This document shows positions 24,661 through 34,327 of a stretch of 64,000 nt of DNA, in pieces. The position numbers and the translations under genes are program-made. The first letter of the stretch is position 1, and the number at the start of each line of letters is the position of its first letter. Source of the stretch: Bacillota bacterium (GTDB lineage: Bacteria; Bacillota; Clostridia; Acetivibrionales; Acetivibrionaceae); assembly GCA_023398495.1 (NCBI GenBank), contig JAEWSG010000228.1:1-64000 (forward strand), given 5' to 3'. The notes beneath the pieces were generated by a model, which searched no databases, was not told the DNA's origin, and saw only the letters and a list, made by a program, of their open reading frames with translations.

Positions 24661-25845
24661 CTACGAAATACTCCCTAACAGATTTTTTGTGATTTTATCG
24701 ATATTTGCGACTTCAATATCATCAGGCACACTCTGTCCGATAGTAACATAAGACAAACTTTTATTGGTCAGCCGCCTTGCATTGAGAATAACTCCAAGGG
24801 CTGGTGTCTCATCAAGTTTGGTGAATATTAGCTTATAATCTTTGAGAAAATCGTAACTTTGCAGTATTTCCCTGCAATTTCTTACTCCTGTGGTTGTACT
24901 TAAGACAAGGAATACTTCATCCGCATGGGAAGCATCAACCAACATTTTCAGTTCATCAAACTGCGATTTATTCCTATAGCTTCTCCCTGCTGTATCAATC
25001 AGAATAATGTCCTTATCCTGGTACTTGTCTTTTGCATCATTTATTTCATTTATAGAGTATATGACTTCTACAGGCATTCCGAGTATCTCTGCATAAGTCT
25101 TGAGCTGCTCTACTGCTGCAATTCTATAGGTGTCGGCCGTTATAAGTCCGACTTTCTTTTTATGATTCAAGGAATAATTTGCTGCAATTTTAGCTAAAGT
25201 TGTTGTCTTGCCTACTCCTGTTGGTCCAACAAATATAACTACGGTAGGTTTGCCATCCTCCCTTAGCTTAAGTGTCTCCGGTTTGCCTAGTATTCCGGAA
25301 ACCAGATTATAAAGTATCGCTCCGGCATCATTAATATTTGCACTATCCTTAACTTTACCTTGTATAATATCAATTAACTGTTTTGCGATATCACTTTCAA
25401 CTTCATTTTTTAACAAATTATTATAGAAAAGCTCTGAAACCTTTGTTTTTGGTTTTTCTTCAGACTGAATAACTTTAACAGCTGGTTTTTGATTTCCCTG
25501 ACTGACTTGCTCGTAGATTTTTTGAAGTACCGATTCCATACTGTTTACTTTATTCTCCAACAAAGCTATCTTTTCCTCTTTTTCTTTCAAATTACTTTGT
25601 TCTTCTACATTTTTTTCTTGTAACGGTGCTTTAACTTGGCTTTTTGGTAAGTCTTTTTTGTTTTTTGACCCATAATACTCGTCTACAGCAGCCAGTACCT
25701 CAACCATCGGCTTGGCAAATACATTAAACAGCCCTTTCTGCCTTACCTTCCTGGTATTTAGAATTACTGCATCATTTCCAAGGTCCATTTTAACTTTTAA
25801 TATCGCTTCCTGAGTATCTTTTCCCATATACCGTCTTATCTTCAT
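24661..25845 (-). CDS. flhF: flagellar SRP-type GTPase FlhF
   Basis: A 394-residue SRP-GTPase. The basic N-domain (MKIRRYMGKDTQEAILKVK) is followed by a charged linker and a G-domain with P-loop VIFVGPTGVGKTTTLAKIA, ITADTYRIAAVEQL and DTAGRSYRNKSQ. It places nascent flagella with FlhG. It lies one base after the flhA stop. Confidence 0.95.
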   Translation of the reverse strand: MKIRRYMGKDTQEAILKVKMDLGNDAVILNTRKVRQKGLFNVFAKPMVEVLAAVDEYYGSKNKKDLPKSQVKAPLQEKNVEEQSNLKEKEEKIALLENKVNSMESVLQKIYEQVSQGNQKPAVKVIQSEEKPKTKVSELFYNNLLKNEVESDIAKQLIDIIQGKVKDSANINDAGAILYNLVSGILGKPETLKLREDGKPTVVIFVGPTGVGKTTTLAKIAANYSLNHKKKVGLITADTYRIAAVEQLKTYAEILGMPVEVIYSINEINDAKDKYQDKDIILIDTAGRSYRNKSQFDELKMLVDASHADEVFLVLSTTTGVRNCREILQSYDFLKDYKLIFTKLDETPALGVILNARRLTNKSLSYVTIGQSVPDDIEVANIDKITKNLLGSIS

Positions 25846-25846
25846 C

Positions 25847-27871
25847 TTATATACTCACCATCCCAACTGATTGAACCTCTAAATGCGGGTCAAGCTCATT
25901 ATATGACAATACTACCAAACCCGGTATAGCTTGCTCTGTAAGTCTTCTAAAGTAAAGTCTGACAATTGGTGAAGCCAACACTATAGGTTGCTGTCCCAGC
26001 TTCATTAGTCTTTGAACCTGATTTGACAGACTGCCTATTATCGAATTTGTAGTATTTGGTTCTAAGGTCAAATATGATCCATGTTCCGTTCTCTGCACCG
26101 AATCAAGAATAATCTGTTCAAGTTTTGGATCTAAGGTTATTACATTTGATTTCTTATCTCTTATGAACTTTTTGGATATTGCCCGGCCCAAAGCCTGTCT
26201 TACATATTCCGTCAGCATGTCAGTATCATGTGTAACCGGGGCATAATCTGCCAGTGTTTCAAGTATTGTTACAATATCTCTTATTGATACCCCTTCTTTT
26301 AAAAGGTTGGCAACAACCTTCTGGATCTCTCCTATAGTCATAACTTTAGGTACAAGTTCATCTACTATTGCAGGATAATTTTCCTTAACCTTTTCAATAA
26401 TTGTCTGAATTTCCTGTCTGCCTGTCAGTTCATGTGCATGAGCCTTCACTATTTCTGTAAGGTGTGTTGCTATAATGGATGGCGGATCAACCACTGTATA
26501 TCCAAGCATCTCTGCCTTATCCCTCTGTGCTTCACCTATCCAGACGGCCGGCAAGCCAAAAGCAGGTTCAGTTGTCTTTATTCCTTCAATTTCTTCTTCA
26601 ACAAACCCAGGACTCATGGCAATAAAGTGGTCTAGCATTATCTCTCCGTTTGCCACCTCAACGCCTTTGATCTTAATAACATATTCGTTAGGACTTAATT
26701 GAATATTGTCTCTTAATCTTATTATGGGAACAATCATTCCAAGTTCAAGTGCTAATTGCCTTCTTATCATTACTACTCTATCTAATAAATCCCCGCCCTG
26801 GTTTACATCTGCTAAGGGAATGATTCCATAACCAAACTCAAGTTCTATCGGATCAACCTGCAACAAATTGACAACATTTTCAGGCTTCCTTATCTCTTCT
26901 ACTTCTTTTTCTTCTATCTGGGTTTCTTCATGTTGTTGATCCTGTTGCTCCTTTTTCATAAGCCTTATTCCCAGGAAAACAAACAGTATTGCCAATGCCA
27001 GAAACGGTACAGTTGCCAAGGGGAAGGACAATAACAAACAAAATCCTGCAGCTATAAAGAATACCTTGGGGTTATATAATATCTGATTCTTAAGGTCATC
27101 GCTAAGGCCATTATCCGAAGCAGCTCTTGTAACTATAAGACCTGTTGCAAAGGAAATTAGCAGTGATGGGATCTGGCTTACAAGTCCGTCTCCGATAGTA
27201 AGGATTGAATAAGTCTCCAGAGCAAAGGTTAAATCCTCACCTCTCATTACTATTCCTATTATAAGTCCACCAACTACATTGAGTATTGTAATTACTATAC
27301 CTGCAATAGCATCTCCCTTTACATACTTGGTAGCACCATCCATGGCACCGTAAAAATCTGCTTCCCTTTGAACCTTTTTCCTTCTTTCTTTTGCCTCAGC
27401 TTCATTAACTAGTCCCGCATTCAGGTCTGCATCTATTGCCATCTGCTTACCCGGCATTGCATCAAGTGTAAACCTTGCTGCGACCTCAGATACTCTTTCT
27501 GTTCCCTTTGTAATAACAAGGAACTGTACTATGGTTATAATAAGAAAAACAATAAATCCAACTACCAGATTATCCTGTGCTACAAATTTTCCAAATCCTT
27601 CTATCACTTCGCCGGCTTCACCCTTTGCCAGTACCAGAGTAGTCGATTTAATGTTAAGCGAAAGCCGGTAAATGGTTGTAAAAAGCAGCAGTGAAGGAAA
27701 TATCGACATCTGCAAGGCTTCTTTTGAGTATATTACATTAAGGAGGATAACCAGTGCTATTGCTATATTTAAAGCAAGAAACACATCTAGCAGTATAGCA
27801 GGGATAGGAATAATCATTATTAATATTATGGATACAATTAAAATTGCAACACCCATATCCCCAAGCCTCAT
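25847..27871 (-). CDS. flhA: flagellar export gate protein FlhA
   Basis: A 674-residue export gate subunit: about eight N-terminal membrane helices (to about residue 310), the conserved FHIPEP-type loop region (around RFTLDAMPGKQMAIDADLNA), and a large cytosolic domain (about 340-674) that receives chaperone-substrate complexes. Nine copies form the export ring with FlhB, FliP, FliQ and FliR. Full family length. Confidence 0.95.
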   Translation of the reverse strand: MRLGDMGVAILIVSIILIMIIPIPAILLDVFLALNIAIALVILLNVIYSKEALQMSIFPSLLLFTTIYRLSLNIKSTTLVLAKGEAGEVIEGFGKFVAQDNLVVGFIVFLIITIVQFLVITKGTERVSEVAARFTLDAMPGKQMAIDADLNAGLVNEAEAKERRKKVQREADFYGAMDGATKYVKGDAIAGIVITILNVVGGLIIGIVMRGEDLTFALETYSILTIGDGLVSQIPSLLISFATGLIVTRAASDNGLSDDLKNQILYNPKVFFIAAGFCLLLSFPLATVPFLALAILFVFLGIRLMKKEQQDQQHEETQIEEKEVEEIRKPENVVNLLQVDPIELEFGYGIIPLADVNQGGDLLDRVVMIRRQLALELGMIVPIIRLRDNIQLSPNEYVIKIKGVEVANGEIMLDHFIAMSPGFVEEEIEGIKTTEPAFGLPAVWIGEAQRDKAEMLGYTVVDPPSIIATHLTEIVKAHAHELTGRQEIQTIIEKVKENYPAIVDELVPKVMTIGEIQKVVANLLKEGVSIRDIVTILETLADYAPVTHDTDMLTEYVRQALGRAISKKFIRDKKSNVITLDPKLEQIILDSVQRTEHGSYLTLEPNTTNSIIGSLSNQVQRLMKLGQQPIVLASPIVRLYFRRLTEQAIPGLVVLSYNELDPHLEVQSVGMVSI

Positions 27872-27905
27872 ACAGAACCTATCCCCCTTCTAGAATGCCT
27901 TAAAA

Positions 27906-29111
27906 TTAAGTTCCTACATTTCCCTTATTCTTTATGTTGTATACAAAGGCAAGTACTTCAGCCACAGCCTGGAACAATTCTGGAGGTATTTTCTCTCCAA
28001 TTTCCACAGTTGAATATAACGTTCTTGCCAGAGGTTTATTCTCTACAATTTCCACTTTATTTTCCTTTGCTATCTCTTTTATCCTTAAGGCTATATAATC
28101 CTGACCTTTGGCAACTACCAGCGGTGCATCAGAAATTTTCTGATCATACTTTATTGCCACAGCAAAGTGAGTAGGGTTTGTTATTACCACATCCGCTTTA
28201 GGAACATCCTGTAGCATTCTTCTGAGTGCTATCTGACGCTGTCTTTGCCTTATTTTACCTTTAATCTCAGGATTTCCTTCTGCTTCCTTATGTTCTTCCT
28301 TTATCTCCTGTTTTGACATCTTAAGGCTTTTTTCGTACTCCCACCACTGATAACCGTAATCTAAAACGCCAAGTATCAGCATGGCTACACACATTCTTAT
28401 TGCAACATCCATTGAAACAGTACATATATAAACAGCTATGCCTATAACGTCTAAATCCATTGTCTTAAGTATATTATTTGCTTCACCTGCAAGATATGAA
28501 TAACCTATAAACCCTATTACTGCTATCTTTAGCAAAGATTTTACCAATTCTGTTACTGACCTCAGTGAAAAAATTCTTTTGAATCCATTAAAAGGATTGA
28601 TCCTGTTAAATTTAAAACCTATCGTTTTTGTTGTAAACAGGAAACCCACCTGTGCGTATCCTGCTGCAATACCTGTAATAAGTGCAACAGCAAATATAGG
28701 AGCAACTATTTTCAAAAAGCGAAGCAGCAAATCTATAAAAACCTTTATCAAACCTTCTATAGTAAACATATCTGTTATTTTCGTGTATTCGGTAAAAACT
28801 ATTTTAAAATATACATATATCTGTTCATACATAAAACTTCCGGCAATTCTAATGGTTATAAACAAACAAAGCAAAACTATTGCAGCAGTCATTTCCCTGC
28901 TTTGAAGAACCTGTCCTTCTTCCCTTGCCTTTTGTCGCTTTTTTGGGGTTGCCTTTTCCGTCTTATCACCATTATCTGCAAAAAGCTGTAGGTTAACAGG
29001 CTGTATTTTCCGTGTTTTCAGGTACAGTTCTTTATTTTCAATATTTACAGTACTTCTTAAAACATATTTCCCCTCATGCTTCATCTTCTGCTTACCCTTC
29101 AGCATCTTCAT
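27906..29111 (-). CDS. flhB: flagellar export switch protein FlhB
   Basis: A 401-residue FlhB with a 40-residue N-terminal extension, the family start (FADNGDKTEKATPKKRQKAR), four membrane helices and the self-cleaving motif in VITNPTHFAVAIKYD, which changes export from rod/hook to filament subunits. Its ATG overlaps the fliR stop (ATGA), indicating coupled translation. The extension is unusual, and an internal start closer to the family motif is possible. Confidence 0.95.
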   Translation of the reverse strand: MKMLKGKQKMKHEGKYVLRSTVNIENKELYLKTRKIQPVNLQLFADNGDKTEKATPKKRQKAREEGQVLQSREMTAAIVLLCLFITIRIAGSFMYEQIYVYFKIVFTEYTKITDMFTIEGLIKVFIDLLLRFLKIVAPIFAVALITGIAAGYAQVGFLFTTKTIGFKFNRINPFNGFKRIFSLRSVTELVKSLLKIAVIGFIGYSYLAGEANNILKTMDLDVIGIAVYICTVSMDVAIRMCVAMLILGVLDYGYQWWEYEKSLKMSKQEIKEEHKEAEGNPEIKGKIRQRQRQIALRRMLQDVPKADVVITNPTHFAVAIKYDQKISDAPLVVAKGQDYIALRIKEIAKENKVEIVENKPLARTLYSTVEIGEKIPPELFQAVAEVLAFVYNIKNKGNVGT

Positions 29112-29893
29112 TTAGGCCCCATATTCTTAAGGAAATTCAACATTTCACTGTCCATTCCTTTGATAAGCATCTGGACAATTGACACAAACAACGGCATGGT
29201 CACAAACATTACTGCTAGTCCTAATAGTATTTTAAGCGGCATACCCACCATAAATACATTTAACTGGGGTACCGTCTTAGACAAAACACCTAATGCAACA
29301 TCCGTAATCAGTATTGCTGCAAGTATCGGTGCTGCAACCTTAAAGGCTACAAGAAATATGCCTCCAAAAACTTCTAAAATTCTGTTCTGCAACCCTTCGC
29401 CAAATATTGCCTGGCCTAAAGGTATGTAGTTGTAACTACTGAATAATGCCCTTATTAAAATGTGATGACCGTTACATAACAGAAAAATCAACATACATAC
29501 TATGAAATAAAAGGTTGAAGTTATCGACACTTGAATATTACTAACAGGATCAATAACATTGACCATACCAAATCCTATCTGCATATCTACTAATTCGCCT
29601 GCTACGTATATAGCGTTAAAAATCGTATATGAAACGTATCCTAATGTGATTCCTACAATAAATTCCCTGAGAACCAATGCTGTAAATTCATAAATGTTAT
29701 TGATAATGATATTCTGGTTACTTATAGTATTTACAAGTATTAAAGCCAGCATAAACGAAAAGCCTATTTTTAAATAAGTAGGGATGTTGGCTCTGCTAAA
29801 GATAGGAGCAATTACAAACAATCCAACCATCCTGATAAATATTAATAAGAATACTTCTATACCACTTATCAAAATTCCTTCTGTTAAGATCAA
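29108..29893 (-). CDS. fliR: flagellar export gate protein FliR
   Basis: A 261-residue polytopic protein with about six hydrophobic helices. Typical parts are IFLLIFIRMVGLFVIAPIFS-like N-terminus and ILITDVALGVLSKTVPQLNV, followed by FMVGMPLKILLG. It joins FliP and FliQ to form the core of the export gate. Confidence 0.94.
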   Translation of the reverse strand: MILTEGILISGIEVFLLIFIRMVGLFVIAPIFSRANIPTYLKIGFSFMLALILVNTISNQNIIINNIYEFTALVLREFIVGITLGYVSYTIFNAIYVAGELVDMQIGFGMVNVIDPVSNIQVSITSTFYFIVCMLIFLLCNGHHILIRALFSSYNYIPLGQAIFGEGLQNRILEVFGGIFLVAFKVAAPILAAILITDVALGVLSKTVPQLNVFMVGMPLKILLGLAVMFVTMPLFVSIVQMLIKGMDSEMLNFLKNMGPK

Positions 29894-29948
29894 TTTAAAT
29901 CCTCCAGAATATAGATATATAGATATCCATCACTAAAGCTGAAAAAAC

Positions 29949-30218
29949 TTACCTTATATATTGGTTCATATTCATATAAATACTTTGAGTATATTCTATC
30001 AAAACTTTTAGCATCCAAGAACCAAACAAAGCCACTCCTGCCAATACAGCAAGTATTTTAGGAATAAAAGTCAGTGTCTGCTCCTGTATCTGCGTTGTTG
30101 CCTGAAATATACTTACTGCAAGTCCGACAATCAGACTTAATCCCAACATGGGAGCCGAAACATATATAACCGTCATTAAAGATTTCTGAGCCAGTTGAAT
30201 GACCATTCCCTGATCCAA
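29949..30218 (-). CDS. fliQ: flagellar export gate protein FliQ
   Basis: An 89-residue, two-helix protein with the family core LGLSLIVGLAVSIFQATTQI and EQTLTFIPKILAVL. It packs around FliP5FliR1 in the gate. Confidence 0.95.
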   Translation of the reverse strand: MDQGMVIQLAQKSLMTVIYVSAPMLGLSLIVGLAVSIFQATTQIQEQTLTFIPKILAVLAGVALFGSWMLKVLIEYTQSIYMNMNQYIR

Positions 30219-30248
30219 TTTCTATCCCCCCAATTTTTTAAGCTGTAC

Positions 30249-31028
30249 CTATGTTACGAAACTGTTTACAATCATTTGTGAAACAAGATTCCAACCCCCA
30301 ACCATTATAAAAAGCAATATCTTAAAGGGAAGCGAGATCATAACCGGTGATAGCATCATCATTCCCATGGACATCAATGTGCTCGATACAACTATGTCTA
30401 TCACAAGAAAAGGCAAGTAAATCAAAAATCCCATCTTAAATGCAGTAGTAAGCTCACTTATCAAAAAGGCCGGAATTAAAGTTGTTAGCGGAAGGTTCGG
30501 CACGTCTTCCTCTTTAATGGGGGTCTTAGTACCAGATAGTGAAACAAAAAGTGCAATATCCTTTTTTTCTGTTTGCTTAAGCATAAAGGTTTTAATGATT
30601 TTTGATGACCTTTCCAAAGCAACCTGCTGAGTTATTTCCTTATTTGAATAGGGTTTGAACGCAGTCTCGTTTATTTCTGTGATGACAGGGTTCATTATGA
30701 ACAAGGTTAAAAACAAAGCTAGCCCAATCAACACTTGATTCGGCGGCATCTGCTGGGTTCCCAGTGCATTCCTTAAAAAGGAAAGGAGAATAATTATTCG
30801 TGTGAAGCTTGTCATCATCATTAAAATTGAAGGTGTCAATGACAAGATAGTTAGGAGCAATAAAACCTGTATACTAGTAGTAAAATCTTCGGGGTTATCA
30901 GAAGTTCCCACACTGATATCAACTTTTGGCAACGTCAAATCGGGCTCAGCGTATACATTCGAAGCCAAAGCAAAAAAAACTATAAGTAAAAGTATGACAA
31001 CTGCAAAGTACTTAACTTTGATTTTCAT
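30249..31028 (-). CDS. fliP: flagellar export gate protein FliP
   Basis: About 259 residues with an N-terminal signal peptide (KYFAVVILLLIVFFALASN...YAEPD), then the conserved SLTPSILMMMTSFTRIIILL, LRNALGTQQMPPNQVLIGLA and the C-terminal VSSTLMSMGMMMLSPVMISL. Five copies form the gate pore. The start is uncertain: MKIKVKYF (31028) best fits a signal peptide, while the frame opens to 31058 and overlaps fliO. Confidence 0.94.
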   Translation of the reverse strand: MKIKVKYFAVVILLLIVFFALASNVYAEPDLTLPKVDISVGTSDNPEDFTTSIQVLLLLTILSLTPSILMMMTSFTRIIILLSFLRNALGTQQMPPNQVLIGLALFLTLFIMNPVITEINETAFKPYSNKEITQQVALERSSKIIKTFMLKQTEKKDIALFVSLSGTKTPIKEEDVPNLPLTTLIPAFLISELTTAFKMGFLIYLPFLVIDIVVSSTLMSMGMMMLSPVMISLPFKILLFIMVGGWNLVSQMIVNSFVT

Positions 31029-31518
31029 TAGTTTTTTCATCTCCGCTTGTGGAATCATACTTCCCGGTACCAGATGTTATTGTCCTCAGTTTAACAAGAT
31101 TTTGCCGAAAACTATTATCACTGCGATTCTTATCTTGCTCAGGCCTTACATTACCTTTACCATTTTGTCTGCCTTTAAAGCTCTGGATATACTTTTCAAA
31201 AATCTCCTTAAAATCAAAGGAACTCCCAACACGTGAAATATCTTCTTCTGCATAGCCATCCATATTTACTTTTGTAAGTAGTTGAATATTCTTTCCCGAT
31301 ACACTTATCAGCATGAATTCCTCGCCAACTTTCACAAGATGCAGCTTGCTGTCAAGACCCAAGCTGATGGTTTCAAGGATGCTGATGTTTCTTCCTTTGA
31401 GAGCCATTCCCGATTTATTAGCGATAAACCTTGAAGTAACATATGCCAAAAAGAGTATCGAGCCAAAAACAATAACAAATACGAAAAAGCTAATAAGCAT
31501 CTCACCAAAACCATTCAT
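31012..31518 (-). CDS. fliO: flagellar assembly protein FliO/FliZ
   Basis: A 168-residue protein with one N-terminal membrane helix (about 5-28) and a small beta domain (ISILETISLGLDSKLHLVKV, EEFMLISVSGKNIQLLTKV). The basic, disordered tail is long. FliO acts as a chaperone for FliP assembly, and the gene overlaps fliP. Confidence 0.85.
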   Translation of the reverse strand: MNGFGEMLISFFVFVIVFGSILFLAYVTSRFIANKSGMALKGRNISILETISLGLDSKLHLVKVGEEFMLISVSGKNIQLLTKVNMDGYAEEDISRVGSSFDFKEIFEKYIQSFKGRQNGKGNVRPEQDKNRSDNSFRQNLVKLRTITSGTGKYDSTSGDEKTNENQS

Positions 31519-31607
31519 TTGATACTCCTTGTCCAGCTATAAAAGCTATTGTTTATAGAAAAGCTCCTGTATGACGCTTTTTAGCACAACAAAATTCAGA
31601 AGTTATT

Positions 31608-31970
31608 TTAACCCAATACTTTTTTTACGGCTTCAACAACTCTTTCTGCCTGAAAAGGCTTTACGATAAAATCTCTTGCACCTGCCTGAATAGATTCAAT
31701 TACCATTGCCTGCTGACCCATTGCAGAACACATTATTATTTTTGAATCCGAGTTAATTTTTTTTATTTCTCTCACAGCTGCTATTCCATCAACTTCGGGC
31801 ATAGTTATATCCATAATTACCAAATCTGGAGTCAATTCCTTAAACTTATCAATTGCGCGTGCTCCATTTTCAGCCTCACCCGCAACTTCATAGCCATTCT
31901 TAGTAAGAATATCCTTAATCATCATCCTCATAAATGCTGCATCATCGACTATCAGAATTTTTTTACTCAT
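31608..31970 (-). CDS. cheY: chemotaxis response regulator CheY
   Basis: A 120-residue single receiver. The acidic pair is in ILIVDDAAFMR, the phospho-Asp in LVIMDITMPEVDG, the switch Thr/Ser region is IIMCSAMGQQ (Ser in place of the usual Thr is common), and the Lys is in FIVKPFQ. It binds FliM/FliY to set rotation direction. It lies between fliY and fliO as in Bacillus. Confidence 0.95.
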   Translation of the reverse strand: MSKKILIVDDAAFMRMMIKDILTKNGYEVAGEAENGARAIDKFKELTPDLVIMDITMPEVDGIAAVREIKKINSDSKIIMCSAMGQQAMVIESIQAGARDFIVKPFQAERVVEAVKKVLG

Positions 31971-32026
31971 TATTTATCCCTCTCCTTAGTTTTAGTCTGT
32001 ACTACTGTCCTGTTTGTATTTTTAAA

Positions 32027-32050
32027 AATTGACCAGTTATTTTTTAGGAA
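32027..32050 (+). repeat. 24-nt dispersed repeat shared with 59646-59669
   Basis: AATTGACCAGTTATTTTTT plus GGAA matches the minus strand of 59646-59669 at 23 of 24 positions. It lies in the gap between fliY and cheY. Confidence 0.55.
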
Positions 32051-32064
32051 TCACCCAAACTAAA

Positions 32065-33327
32065 TTAAAGCCGCTTTGAAGGGTGTATTATATCTGTTAT
32101 TCTCACCCCAAAACTTTCATCAATGACAACAACTTCTCCCTTTGCAATTACTTTACCGTTTACAAGGATGTCAACAGGCTCACCCGCTAACTTATCGAGC
32201 TCAATTATAGATCCCGACCCAAACTCAAGAATGTCTTTTATCAGCTTATTGGTTCTTCCCAATTCAACTGTAACCTGCAAGGGTACATCCATTATGAGGC
32301 CGATATTCTTTTTATCGAAGGATATCATTCCATCATCAAAAGCTTGAAACTGTGCAGGTTGTACATTAACCGGTTCCCTGAACCTTCCCTGATCATGTGG
32401 AGCATTGCCGCCCTGACCCATTCCCTGATGCATCTGGGGATAATGCTGCTCCTGATACTGTTGACCTTGGAATTGATGAGGATTTTGCTGTGGGTACTGT
32501 TGCTGTGGATACTGTTGTTGAGGATACTGTTGTTGTGGGTATTGCTGCCCCTGGTATTGCTGCTCCTGATACTGCTGTTGTGGTGGAGACTGTACCTGAG
32601 GCTCTTGTTGAGGTGAAGCAGTATTTCTGTCTTGAACCGATGCTTGAGCCTCACTCTCTGAGTTTGCATCTATAAGGTTCTCAACAAGAGACTTGGCAAA
32701 ATTTATAGGGATTAATTGCATTATCTCGCTATCTATAAGATCACCTATTACCATCTTGAATGCAATTTTAACCAACTTGTCGTCTGGTTTAAAAACTTCC
32801 TCAGATGCTTCGTCAAAGGTCATACAAAAGGCTCTCGGTGGAGATATATCAACTCTCTTATCAAACATTGACGACATTGATGTCGCGGCCGAACCAATCA
32901 TCTGGTTCATGGCTTCACCTATTGCACTTAAGTGGAGATCTGTCAGCTCTCCCGTCGTATTGCTTCCATCACCACCCATCATCAGGTCAGTTATAACTTT
33001 TGCATCATTCTCCTTTAGGACAAGCAGATTAGATCCAAATAGTCCTTCGGTATATTCAACTTTTACAGCCACATAGTTTGTATTGTACTGTTCAGAAAGC
33101 TCTCCCCACAAACAAACATTTACCTGTGGAGTAGTAATATTTACTTTATGTCCTAAAAGAGCATAAAGCGTAGTAGCCGACGTGCCCATGCTAATATTGC
33201 CTACTTCGCCTAATGCATCAATTTCCTGAACTGATAGTTCCGAATCTCCGGCATTACCATCATTCTCAGGAATTGAGCCTCCATTGAGCAAAGCATCAAT
33301 TTCCGCCTGCGATAACATGTCACCCAT
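32065..33327 (-). CDS. fliY: flagellar motor switch phosphatase FliY (CheC-FliN fusion)
   Basis: A 420-residue protein: N-terminal FliM-like peptide (MLSQAEIDALLNGG) that binds CheY-P, a CheC-like phosphatase domain (about 30-215; LGEVGNISMGTSATTL and AIGEAMNQMIGSAATSMSSM), a Gln/Pro/Tyr-rich linker of about 90 residues with repeated YPQQQ and QGQQY units (about 235-315), and the C-terminal FliN C-ring domain (LQVTVELGRTNKLIKDIL). The linker is longer and more repetitive than usual for FliY. Confidence 0.95.
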   Translation of the reverse strand: MGDMLSQAEIDALLNGGSIPENDGNAGDSELSVQEIDALGEVGNISMGTSATTLYALLGHKVNITTPQVNVCLWGELSEQYNTNYVAVKVEYTEGLFGSNLLVLKENDAKVITDLMMGGDGSNTTGELTDLHLSAIGEAMNQMIGSAATSMSSMFDKRVDISPPRAFCMTFDEASEEVFKPDDKLVKIAFKMVIGDLIDSEIMQLIPINFAKSLVENLIDANSESEAQASVQDRNTASPQQEPQVQSPPQQQYQEQQYQGQQYPQQQYPQQQYPQQQYPQQNPHQFQGQQYQEQHYPQMHQGMGQGGNAPHDQGRFREPVNVQPAQFQAFDDGMISFDKKNIGLIMDVPLQVTVELGRTNKLIKDILEFGSGSIIELDKLAGEPVDILVNGKVIAKGEVVVIDESFGVRITDIIHPSKRL

Positions 33328-33328
33328 G

Positions 33329-34315
33329 CTACTCCTCCTCTCCTCTTACAACTTCGTTTACCTTAATGGCAACTCTGTTCTTCCTAACTCCAGGTGTGCC
33401 ATAAAACTTCAGTAAGTCACCGACGAGAATCTCGAGGTTGCCACTTACACTTGAATCTAAAGGTATTACATCCCCTGGCTGAAGTTCTAGAAAATCATTT
33501 ACCAAAATTGTAGCTCTTCCCAGAACCGCCCTGACAGGCACCTTAGTATTTTCAATCCTAATCTCAATAGTTTCCTTATTTGCACTTAATTTCTCTTTCT
33601 CACTATTGGAAAACCAAAACTTTGTACTAAGCTTTGATACTATCGGTTCAACCACCATATGCGGTATGCAGATATTGATCATTCCCTCAACTTCACCTAT
33701 TTTGGCACTTAAAGTTATAAGGGCTACCATTTCGTTGGCCGATATTATCTGGGCAAATTGTGCATTAGTCTCTATCTTTTCGAGCCTTGGCCTGATTGCT
33801 ATAACATTTTCCCATGGTTCTCTCATTAGGTTTAAAACCTGAACAATGATTCTTTCAACAATGGCAAGTTCCACCTCAGTGAACTCCCTTATTTTATCCA
33901 TCGGATAACCTTTACCCCCAAGAATCCTGTCAATTAATGCATATGCAATGGGAGGGGCCATTTCAAATATTATTGATCCGGAAAGAGGTGAAAAATCCAC
34001 AATAGCAAGCACTGCCGGATTCGATATTGAATTATTGAATTCATAATATGCTATCGCTTCAACCGAAATAACTTCAACCTGTACAAGCGTCCTTAAATAA
34101 CCTGACAAAAAGTTTGTCAACAGCCTTGCATAGTTATCGTGAATAATATTTAAAGTTTTCATATGATCCTTTGCAAACTTGCTAGGCCTTCTGAAGTCGT
34201 GATTCCTTACCTTTTTCTCTTCAGTTGTAGTAGACATATTGTGAACATCGATTTCTCCAGTATTCAGGGCTTTAAGCAGCTCGTCTATTTCATTTTGCGA
34301 TAAAATATCACCCAA
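33329..34315 (-). CDS. fliM: flagellar motor switch protein FliM
   Basis: A 328-residue C-ring subunit: N-terminal CheY-binding peptide (ILSQNEIDELLKAL), the middle domain with GGKG-type motif in LIDRILGGKGYPM, and the C-terminal FliN-like domain (PVRAVLGRATILVNDFLELQ). It is separated from fliY by one base. Full length for the family. Confidence 0.96.
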   Translation of the reverse strand: MGDILSQNEIDELLKALNTGEIDVHNMSTTTEEKKVRNHDFRRPSKFAKDHMKTLNIIHDNYARLLTNFLSGYLRTLVQVEVISVEAIAYYEFNNSISNPAVLAIVDFSPLSGSIIFEMAPPIAYALIDRILGGKGYPMDKIREFTEVELAIVERIIVQVLNLMREPWENVIAIRPRLEKIETNAQFAQIISANEMVALITLSAKIGEVEGMINICIPHMVVEPIVSKLSTKFWFSNSEKEKLSANKETIEIRIENTKVPVRAVLGRATILVNDFLELQPGDVIPLDSSVSGNLEILVGDLLKFYGTPGVRKNRVAIKVNEVVRGEEE

Positions 34316-34327
34316 TTAAACCACCTC

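Noticed and set aside
32325..32675. Overlapping ORFs opposite and within fliY
   Set aside because: They are shadows created by the repetitive CAG/CAA-rich linker coding sequence.
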